DNA of 64,000 nucleotides from Spironucleus salmonicida (taxonomy: Eukaryota; Fornicata; Diplomonadida; Hexamitidae), in the NCBI GenBank assembly GCA_000497125.2, contig CM035316.1, positions 1,480,001 to 1,544,000 of the forward strand, in the 5' to 3' direction. The notes under the pieces are model-generated. The model did no database searches. It worked only from the letters and a program-made list of their open reading frames with translations, and had not been told where the DNA came from. Positions within the stretch are counted from its first letter, which is position 1, and every line of letters begins with the position of its first letter. This document shows, piece after piece, positions 25,468-37,913 of this stretch. The translations under genes were made by a program, and so were the position numbers.

Positions 25468-26668
25468 TTAATAAACTCTTTTATATTGTAGATTTACACA
25501 ATTATTGTTCATAAACTTATCCAAAATAGATTGTAATAATAGAAAATGTACTACCAAAATGTAAACTCATTCTAATATTTTAGTTTATAATTAAAAAAAT
25601 AAAATGTTATCTTAAGTTTTATGAACTTACTATTTTCTAGTAGTTTAAATAAAAATTTATAGATAATATTAATGAATTCCTGTGTAAAATGTATTTAAAT
25701 ACAAACTTTAAATATGCTGTTTTATAACTTAATATATTATTTATTTGAATACATTTTATTTAATGGCAGCTTTAATCCTACCAATATTATTTACTTATTA
25801 AGTATTAGCAAAGGTTTCTGATCTAATAATGTTGAAAGAATATGCATATTATTAAATATACCAACACTATTGGTATAATTCATTGAATTTTTCTACTAAA
25901 TATTCATATATACATTACCCAAAAAATTAAACTCATGTAACTTTAAATTATTATTGATTTTGTTAATTATTAGTGAAAAATTCTTTATATCACATATATA
26001 TTTTCTACATACTTTTATTTCTAATACCTGTATGCTTAAACCACATCTTTATTAAATAGTAGTAACCTTAACATCTTAACACTATCTATTATTTAAACTT
26101 AGTATACAATATAATTAGTTATAAAAATTCGGTTAAACATATACAATCTTTCAGCATTACTAATGCTAAACAGTACAGAATTTATTAATTTATTTTTATT
26201 CAATTCAAGAGTATTAAATCCATTATTCTGAATATATTTATGGTACAATATACTGATTCCAGTCTTTAATTTTTAGTAGTCACGGTATAAGTACCATATA
26301 TTTTCATATTATAGAACTAAGGATAGCCTTTTCTAGCCTACTTACCTATTTATTTCATACTACAAAATCTGATCAATATATAAGGTAATACCTACTTGTC
26401 TAATCTGAATTAGTTTTCATATACCGCTAATATCATACATCTGTAACCAGTCACAATACTATTATTTTGTTTTACTGTCATTGAAAATCCATAATTGCAA
26501 TATTACTTCTTATTTTTAGATTACGATTCAATAAAAAGCATAGTCAGTCACTATAAAAATTCATTTATTTATTTTCACGACTTAAAATAATCATATTATA
26601 TAAAAATAACTATATTATCAAAATATTTTAATTCCTTTTAGATCACATCAATTTCTAATTTAAACAGT
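25468..26668. other. AT-rich gap of about 1.2 kb
   Basis: The largest gap in the window. A 64-codon ORF (25,763-25,957, plus strand) begins with a short hydrophobic run (M-A-A-L-I-L-P-I-L-F) and has an AT-rich upstream element, but is too short to support. A second frame at 26,032 is similar. No tRNA or rRNA is visible. An unannotated non-coding RNA is possible. Confidence 0.4.
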
Positions 26669-29600
26669 TCATTCTAGCATCCTAAAAAGCTCCGCGTAGT
26701 CAGAGCGTAGTTTTTCTCGTTTAGTTTTCCACTGTTTCCGTTCCGACGAAACGCTAGAAATCTCGCTTTTCAGCTTCACAATCAAAGAATCACCGTGAGA
26801 CCTCTGGCGCTCCTGCTCGCGCCGCAGGACCTCACCACTCAGCGCCTTGAGTTGGTCAATTTCCTTCTGTAAATCGCTGCATCGCAATTCTGCTTTCAAA
26901 ACCAAATTCTGTTCCTTTTTCATCGCTTGATTTGCGCTGTGCGAATCAACCGCAGCGCGCTCTTTTACCACTCGCAGAGCGTCCTGCATCTGGTTGAAGT
27001 TCTGCTCCAATTAAGCCTTTTCATCCGATTTCTGTTTCAAATTCATTAGCATTTATTCTCCTTCAGAGCAAATCTTCAAAGATTTACTTATTGCAGTTTG
27101 TTTTAAAATTGGAAGAGTTTTTTGAGCTAGTTATTGCTGCATTGTTTGCTGAATAATTTGCTGGATTTGCTGTTATGGCTTCGCTTTTTGGGCTGTTCCT
27201 GGGCGTTTTTTGACAGGATTTTAGATTTAAATTTCTCGTTTTATACGTTCAATTTCTGCTTTTTTATCTGACATCAAAGTTGTTATTCTGGCTAGTTCTG
27301 TTATTAACTCATTATCGATTAGAAGTGAGTTGTTAAGATGCTCATAGAGGAATTTCAAAGATGTAGTGATGTTAGTTCCTGAGGATTATAGTTTTTCTTC
27401 AACTTTCTACTGAAGGATTTGAAGACGATATTGAGAGAGATTTCTATATAGAATAGTTTAAATTTTAAGTTCATTGAGTGTGTTAGAGGTTAAGCGGATA
27501 GACTTTTGATAATTTTCCACAATTCTTTAATGGTCATCATTTGGTGTGAATTCAACTAAGTCTATGGTTTTTTACTGATTAATTTATTCCTAATCAACTT
27601 AGATTCCTGCAATTTCAAAAATTTTTGATGATAATTGCTTGTTTGAAATGTTTCTTTCTTCTAGCGCTTCTTCTAACATAGGTTCTGACATATATTAGAG
27701 TTTCAGTAGTGTAAATTCTGTTTCTATCAAAGTTTAGAAGTACGACTATAATTTTTAAATATAATCATCATGAATTTCTTGTCTATACTTTATTTCATTT
27801 TAGATGTATTCTTCAAATTGAGTAAATAGTTGTTGCTCCAACTAGGAAAGTTAATTCATTTAATTAACTGAGAGTGGATTTAATAATGCTTAACTTTTGT
27901 TAAGTACTTCTTTGTCTACTTGCTGAATAACAATTTTACTCGTACTAGTTAGGTTAAGAGTAAGCTCTTATGTTTCACTGCATTATTTATTGATTTTGAG
28001 ATTTTAAAATGTTTTATATGTACTTACCTAAATAAGTGGGCCTTCAAGATCAAATTTTCCCATTACATCTATTAATTTATCAAAATGTACAGGGTATATT
28101 TTAAGCTTGAAGAATTCTCCTTTGTCGCTACTTCTAAATTATATGCTTTGTTCTTATAATTATTGATATTTAATGTCATGAATCTGATTTTCTGGAGCCT
28201 TAAGGAACCCTAGTAACTCTCTTACAAATTTACTATATATGAAATGCACACAATAAGGCACGAAGCTTGCGTGCAAGGTACCTAAGAATATGTAAATTAA
28301 ATCTGCTGGGGTAAAGTTATGATATTAAACTTGTTACTTAAATTAAGATTCTTTTTCTTATTTTTGTATAGAATAATTTGCAGATAATAAATTTTCAAGC
28401 TCAATAATAGGTTCTGATGACAAGCCTATCATTGCAGCTAATTAAGATACTAGTTCTCTAATTTGAGGTTATTAGTTTCGTTCCCTACAGGTTAAAAATA
28501 GTAAATCAGTTATACGTTAATTATCAGTCATCATGAATTTTATAAAATTACTGCTTAAGTCTGAAGAAGAAAATGTTTCATAAACAGTTTTTTCTAATTA
28601 GTCTGGTGTTGAATATAATAGTTGTGAATAATTATTAATATATGATGACAGCGACTAATACGTAGATATTCGCAATTAATGATACATAGATTCAATATAG
28701 ACACTTCTTAAAAATTCAGTTTATTATAAAATCGAAACAGCTGATTCGCTTACAAAGATAGAATCCAATTATTTCTCTTCTAAGAAAATAAATAGAGAAG
28801 AAAGTAAAAATGTATTCTGTTCTTTACCTTTTAATAGGCGAAGTGACGGGGTTTTTGATTATACAAATACTGATAAAGATTAGTTTTTATCATCTTGAAT
28901 TGTTTCTAACTTATCCTTGAATCCTCTTAAGAATACCTATACAACATTAGGTCCTAGTAATGAAGCAGATGAAAGGAGAACAGAATCTTTACATGTATAA
29001 TTTTAGCCATGTAGATCTAAAATTATTCTTTCCAAACTATCATATATAATATGATTTACTGATAATTACGTACTGATTTTAATTGGTTCCCATTATGATT
29101 TTCCTTTACTAGCCAATATAGATTGTAATTCGATTTATGTAAGTGTAGAACATAATGATGCCTCAAATGTTTTTGTAAATTCAAAGAAAAATGGCTATAA
29201 AGAAGATTTTTGTTAAAACTTTAAATATTCACCGGATATACCAAAAATATTAAATGGTGAAACAACTCCATCTAGCCCAAATCCTGAAGTAATATAACTG
29301 TCTAAATTAGACGAATGGTGTGATTAGTAAACGTTGATAAATGATTATGATGTGAATGATTTTGAACTAGAAAGTGTGTAAGGCTGTACATTATAATTAT
29401 GTGATTAATCATATTGTTTATATTGGAAATGTGTCTTGTTTCGACTACGTTTTTCTAGACCCTTTTAATTACACCCTACTTATAATCTAGTAAGTAGATT
29501 TTAAACATCATTAAGTGACACCAATTATCCAATTATATGATTAGTACTAGGATCGATAGAAATATATTATACAGTATTTAATGTGCATGGTTAATATGAG

Positions 29601-32600
29601 GAATATGCAGACGCATAAATAAATTCCTCTTCTTATATAGGTTGAAACTATTCATTTTCTCGGTTATTATCAACAAATAATTAACAAAAAGGAGATTATT
29701 AAATTGGTTGACCTCTTTCTTCTTCGAAAGGATTTACTTGTTTCATATTTTTATTATCTAATTTGAGAGTAATTGGCGTATCAGTAGGAAGTGATTATAC
29801 TTATTGCTAAAAACATCTGATAAACGTTAATTTTTATGTCTATTGATACAATTCAAGACTATCTAATGTAATGTTCGATCCAAAATTTAATATTTCAAAA
29901 TTATATTTAGCTGATAGATTAGATAACAAATTAGATAAATAAACTGCATGATTAAACAATCCTTTTCTAATACACGCGTTTAATGATTATGTAAGACTGC
30001 TTATTAATAAAAGCTCGTTTTTATCTCGCAATTCAATGCATTTATTTAATGCTAATAATGTTTTAGAATATTCTAGTGCACTAGTAACCTCATGTAATTC
30101 ATTTGCAGTCTCAACATTTTGCTTCTTTTAATATGAAATATTCTCTTACACCTTCTTGACATTGAGTCTTATCTATTAAATTTCATTTTCACTTAAATAT
30201 CCAACATTCTTAAATTTGACATTATATTTCATTATTGAAGAAGTATCTCTTCCTTCTAAAAATTCTGGAATTATGTCCATATCAATGGTCTAATCATAGT
30301 CTAATTCTATATCTTAAATATCTGATAGAAATTCTAAATTTGCGGTAATCATTTTACCGCAGTCATATATAGTATAACCATTTATTATATTTCTAGTAAT
30401 TGAATGTCTAACAACACTCTCAAATGTTTATAAAACTAAAAGAATGGAATCTAAAACGATAGAGCTTGTGTTATTAAGGCTCAAAGTTACCGGATGAGGT
30501 AGTATATAAATACTATTTAAACATCCATCCTCATTGAAAATGAAATTTTATTATAGTAAGTTCTTTGTTTACTTTCTGCCTCGATAAATTGGAGATGAGT
30601 CTAACAAAAATATACTCTCATCTTAATTAATTTGATACAACAATGTTCTTAAAATATTCAATAAGCCTCTTATTTGAGCTTAAGATGCAACTTTTTTCGT
30701 CTCAGTAATTACTAAATTACCTAAATTATAAATAATTTAATTTCTATGAGTACATAATATGGCTGAATTTATTTCTTCTGGGTGGTAAGTCTTTAGTCTG
30801 AATAAATATTCATTGTTTAATTAAATAGCAATATTAGCTAATACATCTTCAGACACATTATAATATAGACTGCTTAATATTTATGTAAATGTATTCTCTT
30901 CTTCTTTGATTGCATCAGCCCGTTTAAAGAAATCTAAATTATCATAATACTTAGATTTTTCAAAAATTTAATCATCAAATATGTAAAATTACTAGGAAAA
31001 ACCAGAAGCTATTAATTCATTAATTAATACATAATCTGTTAATAGTTAATTATTTCTTAAATTTGCAATTTTATAATAATTGCAAACAATTTCACAATAA
31101 ACAGAACGACAAAATATACCACAATTGCCATTTAATAGTGTTGAAAACAATGGAAATTCAGCCATTGACTCTAAATTAGCACTAAGCATAACATCATAAA
31201 TATTTTATTATTAACTATTATCCTCATCGAATTCTTTATCAAAACTGAAATCTTTACTGGTAAATAATTCTTCAAAAAATTCTATTTTATTGCTATCATA
31301 ATCATTCATTAAAAATTAGTATAAATAAGAATCTACTGTAGATAAAAATGGCAGGTTATTCGTTATTGAGTCATATCCCAGGATTTCCCTATAAGGGTAC
31401 TTTTTCTCACCTAATTTAACCCTACAGAAACAACTTATAGTCTTCATATCGATTTTTGCCTCAGATACTATCTATACACACTTAATTTCACTTAATCTTA
31501 AGAAATGTGCATGAATCAAAGCTTTGCAGTTTTGTTAAAATGAGTATTGAAAATTTATTAATTTAGCGTAAATAGCAAAAGGTAGAGGGAGAATCGCTGG
31601 AAACCCTTCAAATATCTCAAAATTACAATCTTTAATGAGTTATGAAAGCTATGTTTTTGATGACTTATCTGCTTTTTAAAATAGATCTCGAAGGCACATT
31701 ATACGCGAAAATGCGTCAGTTTATTAAGATTTATTATTTGTAGTAACTGCACCACCAGGCGGAAGTAATAATCCCAAAATTGAACAAAAAACTGTTTCAG
31801 GATTTGATGTCTATTATGATTTTATGATTGCAATTGACTTCTTTACAGCCTCAAAAAGAAGAGTAGGATTGGTTAATAGACCTAAATTTGTTAAATGGGA
31901 AATATTCGACGGAAGTGGAAAGCAATGGTGATTTGTTTCTTTGAAACGTTTATATTATGTAATAAAAAAATGTAGGGATGCTGTAGAAACTGCTAATTAT
32001 ACTGCTTGAACTTACTTAGTTGTATAAATCTCATATTAGAACCATTTTTGTTACTAGTTTTCCAGCTCTTTTACTCCTTAATATACTTTAGGGAAAGCTT
32101 CAGAGGAAAAAATACCATGAATTTCTGTACAATGTTAGAAAAATTTTATAATTATTTCTGGTATAAATTTAAATTAAGAATAGTTTTATGACACATCATA
32201 ATTTCTATTATTAATAGTGAAGTTTTCTGTTTATATGTCATAAAATTTAGGTAATGCTCCAATATCAGTTGAGTTAGTTTTATTTAGCTTGGCCTCATCA
32301 AATTCCGTTTAAATCATAGTATCTAAAATATCAGCTATATTAGATAAAGATTCAGTTACCTACTAAATTTATGTGACTGGATGTTCAATAAATTTAAGAT
32401 TATCTAATATAAATTTTTTAGGATGAATATCCTACAAATCAATGAAAGATTAATCATTTTCTTCTTATACAGTTTTAAGCTTAGAATATTCTTCAAAATT
32501 ATATGGTCTTTATATTGATATCTATTTGATAAGGTTCTGTAGTTCTTTAACTTAATCAACTCCAACGAAAAGGGAAATCTCATATAAATACTTAATAATT

Positions 32601-34926
32601 CTAACCTTTTCTTAAATATACTATAGTTCTTATTTCAATATATCAAAGGTAATTTAAAATAAATCCACCAAATTCTCCACATCAAATTATTAGTATTTTT
32701 CACGGCTTTCAGCTGATAAATTTTCATATAATTACTATTCAGTTTATCTAAATATGTATTTCTATCTATTTAGTATATTATCGTATTTTATCTTACAAAA
32801 ATCTTCGTTAAACATCAAGATCTCTAAATACTTTCTACGACCTAACTCCAATAGCCGTTAGTTATAATTCTGAATAGCCACTTAATCTTATAAAAGTAAA
32901 ACATGAATATCTTCAATTGCCTGCTAAAAAACTATTTTTTAATCTAAATTATTATAACAATAATCACCTTCAAAATAAAAATTTTATTTTGCATCCTTGT
33001 TCTGTTTGATTTAATTATATTTCTACTCAAAATTAATAAATTCTCGAAATTCAACACTACTTTAAAAAATTGTACTTAAATCTACTTAATTATATTGTTG
33101 TTATATTTGCTCTGATACTAATGAATCAATTTTAATATTATCTTAATTAGCCTTTTTGACATCAAATTTTTGTACAATCAAGCTAATAATGCTCTATTAT
33201 TAGATCAATTCTGCATAAATTTCACTAACACGTACAAATCTAATCAAATGTAGCGACTTGACTAGTTGTTCATATCCAGCACTTTCATACCCCATTTGTT
33301 TCACGAAAATAATGTTCTTATATGTTTCATTTTCAATAAATTATTTTGCTGCTTCTTAACGATTTTAAGGATTTGCTCCAGTTAGCAGTCCGAAAATAAA
33401 GTTTAAGGAATATTCTGTCTACTATTTTGCTGAAACTTTCCAGGCAAAAGTTGACGGTGGGTTAAATTATGGTGTGAACGAGCCTAATTACGTGAGATCT
33501 TATTGGTTAATCTTAAGATTTTATGCCTAATTAATATTTTATGTAAAACTCGATTATTTCGTAACTTTTGGGTTATATTCTTTGGGATCATTAAGATTCA
33601 TTTTTTATGGGTAAATTCCAGTAATAGAAGTTGAAATATATAAAGGAGGTTAATGCATGTTTACAACTGCGATTTCATTTGTTGACTAAACAGACGAATT
33701 TGTGTAGCCAATACTAGCGAATGACGGTATAGTACTATGCATATTTTAATTTAGTAGAATTGCTTATTGTAAAATGTCAGATGCATATTTTTCAAAATTG
33801 ATGTCTGAGCCGTATAAGTTTTAGTGTTTTATACTTTCTAGAAGCTCGCGAACTAGCTAGTCTAGCATTGAACCGGTTTAACAAATTTATGTTAATTGCA
33901 ACTAATTTTCAGTTAATTTTTCATCTTCAAATTTTGTATTAATATCTGAAATTTGTGATATTATATCGATAATATCAATTGGATTATATAAATAAAATGC
34001 TTATTACGTTTATTATTCCATACATATTTTGAATACATTTTGTACTATTGTATCTCTATACATGAAATTTAAATGATCGTATCCGATTGAAATAACTTCT
34101 GAGAAATATTATTTGCTTTTTAAACTCTTGAAAATCCGTTACACGTCATCAATAGAAAGAAAGTGATCAGAAGATTGTAAAACTTGTTGTACGTATAAAT
34201 TATTTTCAAATAGCGTATTCGAAATTTTATTTTCAAACTTATTAACTTCATTAATATTCATTAAATTAATACTCTCTACACTTATCGATGTTATATCAAA
34301 GAATTCAGCCAGAGTTTTTTCAGGTAAATTAATTGAGGCATGTTAACAAAGAGATAACACTCTTGTTAGCAATTCTAAGTGCCAATTTTTATGTCTAGAA
34401 AGTTCTACATAACCTATTTCTATACCATTAATTAATCCAAAAGTTTGACCTCTTCTTAAAATAGCCAATTGTTCATTTTTTATTTCTTTTAAGAAACTTA
34501 ATGAATTTTAACAAATAAAATCCAAAAATACAGATACAGAGCTGACTGGCTAAGATGAAGCTTTTAATATCTCTGAAGTTAAGTGTTAAGAATATTAAGG
34601 TGGGAATGCAGGTGCTTAATCGTAACTAATATCATTTAAATCTTCTTTGCATGTGATCTTTTTAGGAACTGGAAAGTTTCTAGATATTGCTTTATGTACA
34701 TCTGATGGCAGTGATACATGTTATGGGTTTTAATCTGGTAATGGAAAATTTAAATGTGCTCTTTCAGAAATAGATTAAAATGTTGTCTAAACATTAGCTT
34801 TATGGAGTAATACTAGAGATTGGTTAACATTTGTTTAACTTTGTTCGGTTAATGCTGCTGTTTAACTTATTAATTTTCCTAGGAGTTAGATGTCCATAAA
34901 TTGTAATTGGGAAATATATCATACAT
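26669..34926 (-). CDS. giant helical protein, scaffold-nucleoporin-like (unproven)
   Basis: About 2,733 residues in one frame from 34,812 down to 26,669, plus a 58 bp first exon. The main frame has no ATG near its upstream TGA (34,919), while an ATG at 34,926 starts M-Y-D-I-S-Q in another frame; a 56 bp GT-AG intron (34,813-34,868) would join them. The body is alpha-helical, Leu/Ile-rich, with few charged clusters, and the last 350 residues are coiled coil. The length and all-helical character recall Nup192/Nup205-type scaffold nucleoporins or large tethering factors. I see no decisive motif, so the name is only a suggestion. The last 340 bp are GC-rich. Confidence 0.75.
34813..34868 (-). other. 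proposed short first intron of the giant gene
   Basis: 56 bp starting GTTAAA and ending CTCTAG. Its removal joins the upstream ATG frame to the long downstream frame and gives a whole number of codons. Shorter GT-AG choices of 11 or 14 bp restore the frame too, so the exact borders are uncertain; a sequencing indel is the alternative. Confidence 0.35.
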
Positions 34927-35107
34927 AATATAATAAATGTTAAATTATTTTAATTTTAGAATGTTGAAAATATGTTTAAAATTGGCAGTATAACTATATT
35001 ATATTTTTAAACAGCTATATGTTAGGTGCTTAGCATTAATGTTAATCAAATAAATTTTGTTTTATATATTATATATTAATATATAAATAACAATATCTAA
35101 AAGTAAA

Positions 35108-35632
35108 ATGAACCACTTAATTAAGCTAGCTAAAACCCGACCTGTATCTTTCCTCTCTGACACCTAAGTCCTAACATATTTCTAATCACCCAATATATAC
35201 CCTTTCAACTCAGCTCCGCTAAAGGTTTATATCACAATTCCTCCTAATTTTCCTGAAAAATCTCCTTCGGTAGGGCTTGAGCCTAGACGGATATGGCATC
35301 CAAATGTAGACTTCTATTCAGGTTCTGTTTGTGCAGATGTAATTGGAGAGAAGTGGCATGCAGAATCACTTGTTTATGTATTAGAATATGCACTTCCACA
35401 GCTTCTTTCTGAACCAAATTTTGTAGATCCATTGAATTTCGAAGTTAAATAGAACGATTGGAAAGAAAAAGCTTATTCATTAATTAAAGATATTGTAATT
35501 AGTAATGAAATTTGGAATGTAGACATTGCTTTTTGGAGTAAATTTGATAAGTTTTTACAAGCTGAGAACGTTAAATAGAAAGAAACTGGCGACTTTATAT
35601 TTATAGACGACTGTGATCTTGATTTAGACTGA
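35108..35632 (+). CDS. ubiquitin-conjugating enzyme E2
   Basis: A 174-residue UBC-fold protein that would accept ubiquitin or a ubiquitin-like modifier from an E1. The motif W-H-P-N-V is followed by the catalytic cysteine C75 in S-G-S-V-C-A-D-V-I, and then E-P-N-x-x-D-P-L-N-F-E. This last motif resembles Ubc12 and UBE2H. Catalytic features are intact. The N-terminal helix is short, and the C-terminal 50 residues run acidic (D-D-C-D-L-D-L-D at the end). It lies 12 bp from the convergent stop. The modifier it carries cannot be told from sequence alone. Confidence 0.88.
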
Positions 35633-35644
35633 AAAATAAATCTG

Positions 35645-36100
35645 TCACTAACTTAAATCCTAAATAGCTGCAAAGAGTATTTATTCATCTAATTTTTCTA
35701 TTGCGGCTATACCATACCATGTATTTCCCATTACACCTAATGCACATTCTTTAACCTCAAAAACAAACTACTAAATATCAAAAACTCCCACTGATCCTTT
35801 TTTAAGTAAATCTAATAATTCTCTAAGTTTAAAAACTAGGACATTTTTTTATAAAATTGACTATGTTGATAATTTCTATTGTATAAAAATTATTGCATTT
35901 CTGAGTTAACTTTAAAGATTCATAGATGCAAGCTGTTAAACAAGCGATTCCGACGAAAGTTATAAAACTTGTAATTCTATACTAATGGATTTAATAACAT
36001 TTACCAACTACGGTTAAATACTTTCTGCGATAGAGAAATCATTAATTAATCTTCTTTATAAAATTTCTAGAAGTCTTACATAGGTGATAATTCGTTTCAT
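35645..36100 (-). CDS. hypothetical helical protein
   Basis: A 151-residue protein, mainly helical, Gln-rich, with a more hydrophobic C-terminal part (G-V-M-G-N-T-W-Y-G-I-A-A-I). No domain recognised and no clear membrane span. The 3' end is 12 bp from the E2 stop. Upstream is a 107 bp divergent spacer with an AT-palindromic element. Confidence 0.55.
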
Positions 36101-36207
36101 TTTTAATTTAACAATATTAATATATATTTTATAATTATATGGTATCTTTATTTTGTTATTTATTTAATATTATATAATAAGTTTTTCATAACATTTTATT
36201 TTACTAA

Positions 36208-36474
36208 ATGTCTAGAGTTGATTTTTTTGTAGAATGCCTATATAAAATCTTAAATGTTGATAACGTTGAGGATGCACAATAATTATTACTGTAATCTATA
36301 ATTAATGATGATGCTATAGCATTTTACACGAACTAACCATCTGCTTAAATAAATTTAAATATATTAGATATTGATGATATGCCATTTGAAGAAATGCAAC
36401 TTGAAAATAACATTTAGCAAGAAAGAACATTTTAATCTCTGCTAGATGAGCTTAGAATGACTACAGAAAAGTGA
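36208..36474 (+). CDS. small acidic protein, unknown
   Basis: An 88-residue ORF with a fair start context and a plausible protein composition: an N-terminal amphipathic helix (V-D-F-F-V-E-C-L-Y-K-I-L) and an acidic tail. Nothing more can be said. It is too short to exclude chance. Confidence 0.45.
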
Positions 36475-36854
36475 TTTGTCTGGGTATTAATAGATATATA
36501 TTTATTAGGCAATCAAAACTCACATTCTTATTATTATTAATAAGAAAAATAATATTAAAAGATAAGGAAAATAACTAGGGTTATAAACTTAGTTGGACAA
36601 ATTTTATTGCTCTTGCAAAAAATCAATCTACCTTTATATAGACTGCAGCTTGTCATAATAATTGATAATGTGTATTGAATTTAACTTAGTAGCCATTAGA
36701 TCTAACTTAATATTTATGTCATTTAATTTATTTTATTATAAGGTCATTGTTATAAAATTAAATTATATATAAATTTATATAATATGATAATAAAAATAAT
36801 TTATGATAAATAATAATAAACAATACTATTAGCTATAAATAATTAATTCTTAAA
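36475..36854. other. AT-rich gap of about 380 bp
   Basis: No gene or RNA is seen. The sequence is mostly A/T runs with TATATAAATTTATATAATAT near its right end, which probably serves the next gene. Confidence 0.5.
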
Positions 36855-37241
36855 ATGACATCGATCTGTTTCTCATAAAATTTAGAGATATCAGATGAAT
36901 TTGAACTTATTAAGAGCAATAAAAGTTTTAGTGTATAGCTACATAAATAATTTACTATCCCTGTAGTTACTTTCAAAGCTAAAAATATTTATAAACCATT
37001 TAAAAGTACTATTATTAAATCTAATAATGTAAAAAGCAAATAGGTATATGAAACAATAAAATTAGATGATTTTAAGTAAAACATAGTAAATTAACTTTCT
37101 ATAAGTAGAGATCTTATAGGGAAAATTAAATGGATTGAAAGATAAATAAACGTTATTGACGATATGATATTAAACTTAATAATAAGAATAGATAATACAA
37201 GAGTAAAGACATTAGCAAAACATAGGCAATAAGTGGGATGA
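36855..37241 (+). CDS. hypothetical protein
   Basis: A 128-residue basic protein with a start in the AAAATG context and the usual mix of TAA and TAG Gln codons. There is a likely helix near the C-terminus (I-E-R-Q-I-N-V-I-D-D-M-I-L). No family recognised. Confidence 0.5.
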
Positions 37242-37913
37242 AAATAAGTGATTTAATATTTTATCTAATATAAATTGTGTTTAATCTGCTTATTTATTAT
37301 TAAATTTAGATCTAACTACTTCTTTAATACGGCATTTAAAACTCTACAGTAAGTATATCTCACAACTTAATTAGGTATATTTATTAAATTTGATTTTAAA
37401 TTATATTACTGTTATTTTTATTTTTATAAAGATAAAACAATAGTAAGCAATTAGAATATCAAAATTTGTCGACATATATGTAGAAGCTAATATTAATTAT
37501 TTCTAAAACATTAACAAATAAGTACGATATTATGCAATCTTTTTATTTAGTAAAGCATAAATGTCTGGGACAATTTTATTATGAAATATCATAGTAAAAG
37601 AATTACTTCTTTTATGAATATATTATAACTATCTAATAGTAAATATTACTTTATGCTATTCAAATTTAATTATTTTCAATAGATAACTAATTCAAATAAT
37701 ATTCATATATTAATATATACTATTAATAATAGCTTAAACTTAACTTTTTAGCTATATATCCAAGCACCTTATGAATCTGGATTCTTTCTTATCAATAAAA
37801 TTGGACAATAAACTAAGAAATTAAAATTATTATATAATTAAAATAATATAAATATAAATTTATTTAATAATATTATACTATATTTATTATATTTATTACA
37901 CGAATTTTATTAA
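37242..37913. other. AT-rich gap of about 670 bp
   Basis: Frames on both strands are short and unremarkable. There are no recognisable repeats, tRNA or rRNA. The right end has dense TATA-like sequence before the gamma-tubulin complex gene. Confidence 0.5.

Noticed and set aside
26337-26360. TACTTACCT, like the 5' end of U1 snRNA
   Set aside because: The bases after it do not continue as in U1 and no stem-loop arrangement of U1 is visible. An eight-base match is expected by chance.
31635-31931. A tidy 98-codon plus-strand ORF, and another at 31,957-32,220
   Set aside because: The giant minus-strand gene reads through both without a TGA and in natural protein style, so these are its antisense frames.
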